In this document: in pieces, positions 1-4,125 of the stretch | How positions within the stretch are numbered: position 1 is the first letter of the stretch | How the letters are laid out: each line of letters begins with the position of its first letter | From: Nitrososphaerota archaeon | GTDB taxonomy: Archaea > Thermoproteota > Nitrososphaeria > Nitrososphaerales > Nitrosopumilaceae | NCBI GenBank assembly: GCA_028867235.1 | Contig: JAGWGS010000057.1 | Location: forward strand, 1-7,523 | Length of the DNA stretch: 7,523 nt | Direction: 5' to 3' | The notes under the pieces: generated by a model | The model's input: only the letters and a program-made list of their open reading frames with translations | What the model was told of the DNA's origin: nothing | The model's database searches: none | Made by a program: the position numbers and the translations under genes

Positions 1-125
1 ACTTGATGAAATTCAATTAGATTGTCATTACTCTGGGAGATAGTTGGAAAATGACACAGAACCATCGGTTTGAGATCAAATGTAGAATCTGGCATCAATA
101 CAATTTGAATTGCCATCAAACGCAT
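1..125 (-). CDS. Possible partial CDS running off the left edge (N-terminal ~41 codons)
   Basis: On the minus strand one frame stays open from an ATG at 123-125 to the window edge, giving MRLMAIQIVLMPDSTFDLKP followed by about 21 more residues. Later in-frame ATGs (114-116, 93-95, 63-65) are alternative starts. An AT-rich box (ATAAATAT when read on this strand, 150-157) lies about 29 bp upstream, the spacing expected for a leaderless archaeal gene. I do not recognise the family and too little is visible to assign a role. A competing reading is a plus-strand gene ending at 41-43 with the tail LDEIQLDCHYSGR. Codon content does not decide between them. The promoter-to-start spacing is the main argument for this call. 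Confidence 0.4.
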   Translation of the reverse strand, partial: MRLMAIQIVLMPDSTFDLKPMVLCHFPTISQSNDNLIEFHQ

Positions 126-149
126 AAACAACTCTCCATTGTTGCAATC

Positions 150-157
150 ATATTTAT
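150..157 (-). promoter_or_regulatory. TATA-like box for the left-edge partial gene
   Basis: ATAAATAT on the minus strand, centred about 29 bp upstream of the ATG at 125. This is compatible with transcription starting at or just before the start codon. It is weak evidence on its own. Confidence 0.35.
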
Positions 158-242
158 GGATACATCAAAAAGTACATTACCACGTTCTGGTACCTGTACG
201 GGAATGGCTTAAAAGATTAATGCAGATTCCCTATCTTTAAGA

Positions 243-467
243 TTAAAGTTTTTGTCGTCTTTTTGGCAAAAATAGCAATACAGTCCCAAGAACAATCAAG
301 ATTCCAACAAGTACAGTGTACATCAATGCAAGAGGCAGAGATTTCACATAGTCATTGTGAATTGATGGAATCAAAAAATCAGAGCCCGTAGTAAGATGCC
401 ATATAAGAAAGAAACACCCAATCAAGGCAATACCATCAATTAATAGTATTTTTGTAAAAGGCTTCAT
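243..467 (-). CDS. Small two-helix membrane protein, 74 aa, unknown function
   Basis: The protein has two strongly hydrophobic segments, about residues 7-26 (ILLIDGIALIGCFFLIW region) and 45-67 (LALMYTVLVGILIVLG region), joined by a short polar loop with His and Asp. It ends in a basic PKRRQK tail. By the positive-inside rule both ends should face the cytoplasm. I recognise no catalytic motif or named family. The ATG at 465-467 is preceded by a TATA-like AGTATATT centred 27 bp upstream, so the message is probably leaderless. An inverted repeat overlaps the start codon. The next gene on the same strand (104 aa membrane protein) shares a 16-bp promoter motif with it, which hints at common control. 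Confidence 0.75.
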   Translation of the reverse strand: MKPFTKILLIDGIALIGCFFLIWHLTTGSDFLIPSIHNDYVKSLPLALMYTVLVGILIVLGTVLLFLPKRRQKL

Positions 468-485
468 GGTATCACACTATACCAT
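466..485. repeat. Inverted repeat over the start of the 74-aa gene
   Basis: ATGGTAT-CACACT-ATACCAT is a perfect 7-bp inverted repeat with a 6-nt spacer. It covers the start codon and the predicted transcription start of the 74-aa gene. It could be an operator; if the message is leaderless only part of it would be transcribed. Confidence 0.45.
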
Positions 486-490
486 ATCAC

Positions 491-498
491 AATATACT
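491..498 (-). promoter_or_regulatory. TATA-like box of the 74-aa membrane protein gene
   Basis: AGTATATT on the minus strand, centred about 27 bp from the ATG at 467. This fits the leaderless pattern seen at several other genes in the window. Confidence 0.5.
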
Positions 499-559
499 GT
501 TAATTAAGTGCCTATTTTGTGTCAGTTTTAAAAAATATAGATCAAGCCAAATTCAGAAT

Positions 560-566
560 AAAAAAG
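560..566 (-). terminator. Oligo-T terminator after the 104-aa gene
   Basis: On the minus strand six consecutive T follow the stop codon at 569-571 within a few bases (CTTTTTT). Short T-runs without a stem are the usual intrinsic termination signal for archaeal RNA polymerase. Confidence 0.4.
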
Positions 567-568
567 AA

Positions 569-883
569 TTAGAGATGCACAGATTTTTGTGCTCTCTCAA
601 ATTGTTTTGCACGCATTACAAATGCGACAAATATTCCCCCAAATATGGCCCCTGAAATTAATGTGGCTCCTACAACTCCATGTGCATCAAGAAATGGAGT
701 TCCAGAACCTGCACCAGGATGTTCACGAACCATCTCAACCTTCTTTTTTGCAAGGTCAAGCTCCTGCTCAAGGGTCATAGTATTGCCAGAGTTGTACTGT
801 CCATACTGCTGTGCAAATGCCATCTGAGGCAAGACAGCAGAGAGTACCACTGCAAGCAATACTCCGTATACAAGTTTCTTCAT
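569..883 (-). CDS. Exported single-span membrane protein, 104 aa, partner-like to the adjacent regulator
   Basis: Starting at the ATG at 881-883, the protein opens with a classical signal peptide (MKKLVYGVLLAVVLSAVLPQ, likely cut after AFA near residue 24). It continues with a Q/Y/N-rich stretch, an amphipathic helix TLEQELDLAKKKVEMV (37-52), the motif HPGAGSGTPF (55-64), a membrane helix (about 70-90) and a short basic tail MRAKQFERAQK in the cytoplasm. Residues 37-66 match residues 192-221 of the divergent regulator at 17 of 30 positions, and in both proteins a membrane helix ending in R-A follows. A 135-aa version starting at 976 is possible in frame, but it would put the shared operator inside the gene and bury the signal peptide, so I reject it. 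The function is unknown. I infer a sensor partner, ligand or antagonist of the neighbouring regulator. Confidence 0.8.
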   Translation of the reverse strand: MKKLVYGVLLAVVLSAVLPQMAFAQQYGQYNSGNTMTLEQELDLAKKKVEMVREHPGAGSGTPFLDAHGVVGATLISGAIFGGIFVAFVMRAKQFERAQKSVHL

Positions 884-885
884 GT

Positions 886-901
886 TATACAGTATCACAA
901 T
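886..901. promoter_or_regulatory. 16-bp promoter motif shared with the 74-aa gene
   Basis: TATAC-AG-TATCACAAT here matches TATAC-CA-TATCACAAT at 478-493 in 14 of 16 positions. Both copies lie just upstream of minus-strand start codons (883 and 467), between the start and the TATA region. This could be a shared regulator site or a duplicated promoter. Confidence 0.35.
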
Positions 902-914
902 TTTGGATTTAGCG

Positions 915-940
915 TTTGATGAAAATTGAATTTCATCAAA
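915..940. promoter_or_regulatory. Palindromic operator in the divergent promoter region
   Basis: TTTGATGAAA-ATTGAA-TTTCATCAAA is a perfect 10-bp inverted repeat with a 6-nt spacer, near the middle of the 98-bp spacer between the 104-aa gene and the winged-helix gene. Its centre is about 45 bp from one start codon and 55 bp from the other. It sits directly upstream of the expected TATA position of both genes (about 906-913 on minus; 943-958 on plus). Both of those TATA boxes are poor. A dimeric winged-helix protein is the obvious binder. Autoregulation by the adjacent regulator is inference. Confidence 0.65.
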
Positions 941-942
941 AG

Positions 943-958
943 TTTTACATAGTATTGT
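943..958 (+). promoter_or_regulatory. Weak TATA region of the winged-helix regulator gene
   Basis: TTTTACATA (943-951) and AGTATTGT (951-958) are the only AT-rich candidates at 24-39 bp upstream of the ATG at 982. Neither is a good consensus, which would fit a promoter that depends on a bound regulator. The region abuts the right arm of the inverted repeat. Confidence 0.35.
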
Positions 959-981
959 AACCATATCATTGTACAATTATC

Positions 982-1776
982 ATGGATCACAACATATCAA
1001 GACAACCAATTCCAGAAAGAGTTGGAATATACGGTACAGATGATGATAAGCTTCGAGCTCTTGGAGAAGTATTGATAACAGATGTAAGCAGGACTATCCT
1101 AAAATTATTATTTGATGACACCCTTGCTGCAAACGATATTGCCATAAAAACAGGATATTCATTGCAGCTTGTAAGATACCATCTAAAGAAAATGCAAGAT
1201 GTCGGTCTTGTAGAAATATCAAAAATTGGAAAAAACACCAAAGCTCATGACATGAAATACTATAGCGCAACCAAGTTTGCAATAGTCATAGTACCCTCCA
1301 AATTCTCAGACAAGGCCAAGTCAAGCAAGTCACTTTTACGTTCTATCAAATCATTATACAGACTAGGAGCTACAGCAATTGCGGCAACTGGTGCATGGTT
1401 TGCCACATTGGCGCTTCAGGGAACAGCAAAGATATCAAACACGCCAGTTGGAACTCCAGATGTTCCATCAGGAAGTGGATATACAAGCTACAATCCTTTC
1501 TACAATACTGTCGGAGGACCATACTCAGGGGATGGAGGAATAGGATCAGGTGCCACGCTTGAGGAGATGCTCAAACTTGCACGAGCAAAGGTTGCAGCAG
1601 TAACTCAAACTCCTCACGCAGGATCTGGCACCCCGTTTATCGGCGGACCAATACCATCTGACATATTTTGGCCAATAGTGATTGCAGTCACAATCATAGC
1701 ATTTGGAGTATCAATTGAGCTTGTACTTCGAGCTCTTAAGACAAAATACAAGACAGTCTCAGAAGATAAACAGTAA
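982..1776 (+). CDS. Membrane-anchored winged-helix (ArsR-like) transcriptional regulator, 264 aa
   Basis: The N-terminal cytoplasmic part (about 27-100) reads as an ArsR-type winged helix-turn-helix: SRTILKLLF, then DIAIKTGYSLQLVRYHLKKM as the helix-turn-helix (recognition helix about 60-72), then GLVEISK and KYYSAT as the wing. A basic linker (KAKSSKSLLRSIKS) leads to a first membrane segment (about 128-147). Next comes an outward loop of about 80 residues, Gly/Ser/Tyr-rich at first, then helix TLEEMLKLARAKVAAV (192-207) and PHAGSGTPF (211-219). A second membrane helix (about 228-249) and a basic tail follow. The loop end and second helix resemble the divergent 104-aa protein. There is no kinase or receiver domain, so it would act as a one-component sensor that binds DNA from the membrane. 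The wHTH and topology are clear. Its signal and targets are unknown. Confidence 0.88.
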   Translation: MDHNISRQPIPERVGIYGTDDDKLRALGEVLITDVSRTILKLLFDDTLAANDIAIKTGYSLQLVRYHLKKMQDVGLVEISKIGKNTKAHDMKYYSATKFAIVIVPSKFSDKAKSSKSLLRSIKSLYRLGATAIAATGAWFATLALQGTAKISNTPVGTPDVPSGSGYTSYNPFYNTVGGPYSGDGGIGSGATLEEMLKLARAKVAAVTQTPHAGSGTPFIGGPIPSDIFWPIVIAVTIIAFGVSIELVLRALKTKYKTVSEDKQ

Positions 1777-1787
1777 GAACAATAGAA

Positions 1788-1793
1788 TTTTTT
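1788..1793 (+). terminator. Oligo-T terminator after the regulator gene
   Basis: A run of six T lies 11 bp after the stop codon of the regulator, in the 43-bp gap between two convergent genes. This is the expected archaeal T-run terminator. No stem is seen. Confidence 0.4.
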
Positions 1794-1819
1794 CTAGTTT
1801 ACATCAAATAAAATGAAAA

Positions 1820-2050
1820 CTAGATCTGCTTGATGATTTTATCCTTGTATTCAAGTATGGTCTTTTTTAGTGTGTTATAACTTTCAGATAGGTTTCCTGT
1901 CTTTTCAAATTCACTCATTGTGGACTCTAGTTTTTGCACAAAATCTAGTGCGTCGTCGTTGTTCTTTTTTAATTTCTTTTTTAGACCATCAATTTGACCT
2001 TCCATGTTTTTAGAATATACAAAATCAGGTATAAACATTTTTTTTATCAC
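1820..2050 (-). CDS. Small charged helical (coiled-coil-like) protein, 76 aa (or 72 aa), unknown
   Basis: The protein is Lys/Glu/Asp-rich with almost no Gly or Pro after residue 10 (EGQIDGLKKKLKKNNDD, FVQKLESTMSEFEKTGN, YNTLKKTILEYKDKIIKQ). It is probably two or three helices able to form a coiled coil, soluble and without Cys. The longest start is GTG at 2048-2050. An ATG four codons later (2036-2038) is equally possible and gives MFIPDFVYSK. It lies 19 bp downstream of the zinc-binding 88-aa gene on the same strand, so the two probably share a transcript. I do not recognise a family. Confidence 0.7.
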   Translation of the reverse strand: MIKKMFIPDFVYSKNMEGQIDGLKKKLKKNNDDALDFVQKLESTMSEFEKTGNLSESYNTLKKTILEYKDKIIKQI

Positions 2051-2069
2051 ATATAGTCAGTTTTGGAAA

Positions 2070-2336
2070 TTAACGCTTATGCTTGTTTGATGCATCATAC
2101 TTTTTCTCTCTGTTTTCATTATAGTTTATCTGGAGCATCACATGCCTGAGTTTTTTTCGCTTTTTCTCATCAGGAAAATGAATCAACATAAAATCATCAA
2201 GCTCTTCTATTCCTCGCTCATCGAGAATCTCAAGCCCAATTCTTCCTGCCTCACGTGAGTTATCAAGACCGCACTTGAGACACTTGACACCACGCATTAT
2301 TCTTGCCCTACAATCAGATGCAAAACATCGAAACAT
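2070..2336 (-). CDS. Small zinc-binding protein, 88 aa, four-cysteine N-terminus, unknown function
   Basis: Four cysteines at 4, 9, 19 and 22 (CFASDC, then CLKCG) form a CX4C-X9-CX2C pattern expected to hold one zinc. The rest is a charged helical region (GIEELDDFMLIHFPDEKKRKKLR) with a basic tail ending SNKHKR, compatible with nucleic-acid or protein contacts. The ATG at 2334-2336 is preferred over the inner Met14 because the latter would lose two of the cysteines. A near-consensus TATA box lies 26 bp upstream, so the gene is probably leaderless and first in a two-gene transcript with the charged helical protein. No family name can be given. Confidence 0.78.
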   Translation of the reverse strand: MFRCFASDCRARIMRGVKCLKCGLDNSREAGRIGLEILDERGIEELDDFMLIHFPDEKKRKKLRHVMLQINYNENREKKYDASNKHKR

Positions 2337-2357
2337 GAAACTAAATCATCACATGGC

Positions 2358-2366
2358 ATATAAAAA
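2358..2366 (-). promoter_or_regulatory. Strong TATA box for the zinc-binding 88-aa gene
   Basis: TTTTTATAT on the minus strand is the best archaeal TATA match in the window. It is centred 26 bp from the ATG at 2336, which supports both that start and a leaderless message. Confidence 0.65.
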
Positions 2367-2369
2367 CGG

Positions 2370-2390
2370 CGTCAAGAGGTTCCGTCAAGA
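2370..2390. repeat. Tandem 8-bp direct repeat CGTCAAGA beside the TATA box
   Basis: CGTCAAGA occurs at 2370-2377 and 2383-2390, a 13-bp period, in the 107-bp divergent spacer and immediately upstream of the TATA box at 2358-2366. A looser copy (TCAAGA) is at 2411-2416. It may be a regulator site or chance. Confidence 0.3.
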
Positions 2391-2414
2391 CATACAAGGA
2401 TTGGCACACATCAA

Positions 2415-2422
2415 GATATTAA
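2415..2422 (+). promoter_or_regulatory. TATA-like box of the 46-aa zinc-ribbon gene
   Basis: GATATTAA is centred 25-26 bp upstream of the ATG at 2444, the spacing that recurs for leaderless starts here. Confidence 0.4.
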
Positions 2423-2443
2423 CTCCATTTTAACACTTTCAAA

Positions 2444-2584
2444 ATGAATATGAGTGAAGAGTGTCTTGAGTGCCTATCAAAAAACACAGGCCAATACATG
2501 GATCCAATTGAGAAAAGTGACGGCATGCATTACTATTTTTTATGTGAAGATTGTAAACACGAATGGGAGATAATCAAAAAATAA
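2444..2584 (+). CDS. 46-aa double-CxxC zinc-ribbon microprotein
   Basis: Translation from the ATG at 2444-2446 gives MNMSEECLECLSKNTGQYMD, continuing to a TAA at 2582-2584. Cys7-LE-Cys10 and Cys34-ED-Cys37 form two CxxC knuckles 24 residues apart, the layout of a zinc ribbon. The end, HYYFLCEDCKHEWEIIK, resembles the C-terminal half of common zinc-ribbon proteins (C-x-x-C-x-H-x-W). The gene is shorter than usual ORF cut-offs and easily missed. It diverges from the zinc-binding 88-aa gene. Its role is unknown. Such microproteins often accompany transcription, translation or metal homeostasis, but that is inference. Confidence 0.75.
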   Translation: MNMSEECLECLSKNTGQYMDPIEKSDGMHYYFLCEDCKHEWEIIKK

Positions 2585-2625
2585 CACAATACAGCGTTAT
2601 TTCATCACATAACATTAGAAATTTT

Positions 2626-3036
2626 CTAGTGCTTTAGGTCACTTACCAGAACTTGGACTGACCTAAATATTGTCTTTACAGCAGTGTTTACTTCTTTGAC
2701 GTCCTTGCTTGCAACACCAACCATATTGATAATGTTTTTTGCTGATTTTACCAGGATTCTTGTTTCCTGTATCATTCCAGTGTCATCTAGCATTTTTACC
2801 GTATCCTGTATCTTGGTTGATGCCTCGTTGATATTCTCTGTGATGGCACGAAGATTTTCAATATTTTTTACCATCTCTGGAGTTTTAAGATCCTCAATGA
2901 TTTGTTTTACCAGAGTTCCTGTTGTTACTATCTTTTCAAGAGAATCTTGCATTTCAGGTGCCCTAATCTGCTTTATCATCTCTACTGCACCAGTTACAGT
3001 CTCTTTGATTTCATGAATCTTGCCTGTTTGGAGCAT
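2626..3036 (-). CDS. Helical repeat / coiled-coil protein, 136 aa, unknown function
   Basis: The protein is almost wholly helical with no Cys, no signal peptide and no membrane segment. It has two copies of a 26-residue unit: KQIRAPEMQDSLEKI (22-36) and EDLKTPEMVKNIENL (48-62). A looser third unit may lie around KMLDDTGMIQETRIL (81-95). The remainder (TRILVKSAKNIINMVG, KEVNTAVKTIFRSVQVLV) has heptad-like hydrophobic spacing, like the cytoplasmic helices of methyl-accepting or DUF948-type proteins, but I cannot name a family. The ATG at 3034-3036 is set by an exact AGGAGGT 7 nt upstream and follows the stop of a 43-codon ORF by one base. Translation coupling is therefore likely. Confidence 0.8.
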   Translation of the reverse strand: MLQTGKIHEIKETVTGAVEMIKQIRAPEMQDSLEKIVTTGTLVKQIIEDLKTPEMVKNIENLRAITENINEASTKIQDTVKMLDDTGMIQETRILVKSAKNIINMVGVASKDVKEVNTAVKTIFRSVQVLVSDLKH

Positions 3037-3037
3037 T

Positions 3038-3169
3038 TCACGGACCTCCTAGGAACAAAGTGCAGAGCAGGATTTTCCCCATTGCAAGTAGGTGCTCTTT
3101 TCCATCTACCCATTGCATTATCTGGACTGCATAGTCCAGACCCTTTGCCAGCATTGTCGAGTCAGTCAT
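3038..3169 (-). CDS. 43-aa ORF translationally coupled to the helical repeat gene
   Basis: From the ATG at 3167-3169 the frame reads MTDSTMLAKGLDYAVQMIQW, then VDGKEHLLAMGKILL and ends LFLGGP. The TGA at 3038-3040 is one base before the ATG of the helical repeat gene. The last codons (L-G-G-P) double as that gene's AGGAGGT ribosome site, the typical geometry of a coupled pair. GGAG lies about 10 nt before this ATG and an AT-rich box (ATAAATAA on minus, about 3235-3243) farther upstream, so this message would have a leader, unlike most others here. No family is recognised. It might instead be a leader peptide. Confidence 0.55.
   Translation of the reverse strand: MTDSTMLAKGLDYAVQIMQWVDGKEHLLAMGKILLCTLFLGGP
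3044..3050 (-). promoter_or_regulatory. Consensus Shine-Dalgarno AGGAGGT before the helical repeat gene
   Basis: AGGAGGT on the minus strand, 7 nt before the ATG at 3036, is complementary to the archaeal 16S 3' end (CACCTCCT). It is the only full consensus ribosome site I noticed at a start in this window, which fits an internal, non-leaderless cistron. Confidence 0.75.
3121..3140. repeat. Perfect 8-bp hairpin within the 43-aa ORF
   Basis: TCTGGACT-GCAT-AGTCCAGA is a perfect 8-bp stem with a 4-nt loop. In minus-strand RNA it would form about 70-90 nt before the Shine-Dalgarno of the helical repeat gene. It may be an mRNA structure or a binding site. Confidence 0.5.
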
Positions 3170-3278
3170 TGTATCTTGACTCCCTGTTTGTTTTGGTTGT
3201 TTTCTTTGTTCATGGATGTACAGTCTCTGAAAAATTATTTATCGATTCAATACAGATTTGCAACAAAAATGTTGGATT

Positions 3279-3294
3279 GTGCCTAGGCAGGCAC
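3279..3294. repeat. Nested palindrome upstream of the 95-aa soluble gene
   Basis: GTGCC-TAGGCA-GGCAC is a 5-bp inverted repeat, and TGCCTAGGCA (3280-3289) inside it is a perfect 10-bp palindrome. It ends 16 bp before the TATA-like TTAATTAT of the following gene, so it is a plausible operator. Confidence 0.4.
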
Positions 3295-3310
3295 TAGATC
3301 TTGAGCACAA

Positions 3311-3318
3311 TTAATTAT
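3311..3318 (+). promoter_or_regulatory. TATA-like box of the 95-aa soluble gene
   Basis: TTAATTAT is centred 25-26 bp upstream of the ATG at 3340. This is why I prefer that start to the TTG at 3301, which has no such box at the right distance. Confidence 0.45.
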
Positions 3319-3339
3319 GGTCAGGCATCAAAGTACAAC

Positions 3340-3627
3340 ATGGGAGACGGTATAGGAGGTCCTGTGGTATCATGTCTTTCAGGCAACATCTTTGAGATGG
3401 CAGTGACTCACTTTCGCAAAGACAACAAGGAAGAGTATGGCAAGACAGAAAGAATAGAGATAGCCAAGGTGGACAATCCCGACGAGCCCCAATATGAAGA
3501 AAAGACATTGCAGGATCTGGAACGGGTGCTAAAGGGGAAATTTGTCACATGCAATGTCCAGTATCGAGACTCCAAGACAGATAGGCTTGTTTGTAACGTG
3601 TTTTTACAAAACCCTCCAGAGGGATGA
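3340..3627 (+). CDS. Small soluble protein, 95 aa (or 108 aa from TTG 3301), unknown
   Basis: It is a polar, mixed alpha/beta-looking protein: GDGIGGPVVSCLSGNIFEMA, then a charged stretch TERIEIAKVDNPDEPQYEEK, then a C-terminal part KFVTCNVQYRDSKTDRLVCNVFLQ with alternating hydrophobics typical of beta strands. It has three Cys (at residues 11, 72 and 84), not spaced as a metal site. It has no signal peptide or membrane helix. Two starts are possible in frame: TTG at 3301 (13 extra residues, STINYGQASKYN) or ATG at 3340. The TATA spacing favours the ATG and a leaderless message. I do not recognise a family or predict a role. Confidence 0.75.
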   Translation: MGDGIGGPVVSCLSGNIFEMAVTHFRKDNKEEYGKTERIEIAKVDNPDEPQYEEKTLQDLERVLKGKFVTCNVQYRDSKTDRLVCNVFLQNPPEG

Positions 3628-3788
3628 TACGAATCCATCAGATATTTCAAAAGACATCTAGTTTTTATGGCATGGTTATTTTGTAGATATTCAGACCACA
3701 GTACTCCAGTGGGATGATGTTAGTATGGCAATCCTTTGACCAATGGAGTGCCCTGGTTGATACTTGTTAAAAAAATACAGGATGTAAT

Positions 3789-4037
3789 TTAGTGATAGTT
3801 GGCACTTAGAAATGCCCCGCTATCAAGGTCAGATGCAGGAATTTTTGCATTGGTATTTTTGCAGTCAGTTTGAAAAGAATAGCAATGAATTGTGCTTGAT
3901 GGCATGTGAGATGCATCACTTGTTCCAACATATGTCCCTGGTGTCTCCCACCCAGATGCAGACATCATGGCAGTAGATATCAAGATGACTCCGGCTGCAG
4001 AAGCTCCAAGTATTATTCCAAGAGTTTTTGGAAACAT
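3789..4037 (-). CDS. Small exported protein, 82 aa, with N-terminal hydrophobic anchor or signal
   Basis: The N-terminus MFPKTLGIILGASAAGVILI is a short basic start followed by a hydrophobic segment to about residue 26 (ending TAMMSASG), either a signal peptide or a membrane anchor. The remaining ~55 residues are polar and Ser/Thr-rich, with Cys52 and Cys59 (HCYSFQTDC) able to form a disulfide outside the cell. No family is recognised. The ATG at 4035-4037 has a TATA-like TTAAATAAAA 24 bp upstream, again the leaderless layout. It is a single gene with spacers of about 90-160 bp either side. Confidence 0.72.
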   Translation of the reverse strand: MFPKTLGIILGASAAGVILISTAMMSASGWETPGTYVGTSDASHMPSSTIHCYSFQTDCKNTNAKIPASDLDSGAFLSANYH

Positions 4038-4055
4038 GATACAAGTTGGCCTTGA

Positions 4056-4065
4056 TTTTATTTAA
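4056..4065 (-). promoter_or_regulatory. TATA box of the 82-aa exported protein gene
   Basis: TTAAATAAAA on the minus strand, centred 23-24 bp upstream of the ATG at 4037. Confidence 0.5.
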
Positions 4066-4103
4066 CTCACGTTTAACAATGTTCAGCCATAAAATATTGT
4101 ATG

Positions 4104-4117
4104 ACAACACATGTTGT
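4104..4117. repeat. Short inverted repeat after the 95-aa helical gene
   Basis: ACAACA-CA-TGTTGT is a perfect 6-bp inverted repeat just past the 3' end of the minus-strand gene ending at 4126. It might help end that transcript or be an operator for the next gene. A loop of 2 nt makes a tight RNA hairpin unlikely without opening a pair. Confidence 0.3.
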
Positions 4118-4125
4118 AGATATTT

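Noticed and set aside
2..43. Plus-strand C-terminal tail LDEIQLDCHYSGR at the left edge
   Set aside because: Only 13 codons are visible with no supporting feature. The opposing minus frame is longer and has a TATA-like box at the right distance. It cannot be fully excluded.
589..919. Three plus-strand frames opposite the 104-aa membrane protein gene
   Set aside because: The minus frame has a signal peptide, a membrane helix and a module shared with the neighbouring gene. The plus frames show none of this.
884..976. N-terminal extension of the 104-aa protein to a start at 976 (135 aa)
   Set aside because: It would place the perfect inverted repeat and the divergent promoter inside the gene and hide a textbook signal peptide behind 31 polar residues.
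987..1282. Minus-strand frames inside the regulator gene
   Set aside because: They lie wholly within a well-supported wHTH coding sequence and have no recognisable protein features.
2684..3297. Plus-strand frames opposite the helical repeat gene (110, 131 and 64 codons)
   Set aside because: They are antisense shadows of the minus-strand genes: odd Cys/Ser/Leu-rich composition, no promoter spacing, and the minus frame has a consensus ribosome site.
3667..3769. Tiny plus-strand frames MAWLFCRYSDHSTPVG and MLVWQSFDQWSALVDTC overlapping at TGATG
   Set aside because: They are 16 and 17 codons with no clear promoter or family. The first faintly recalls a zinc finger lacking a cysteine, which is not enough to call a gene or a remnant.
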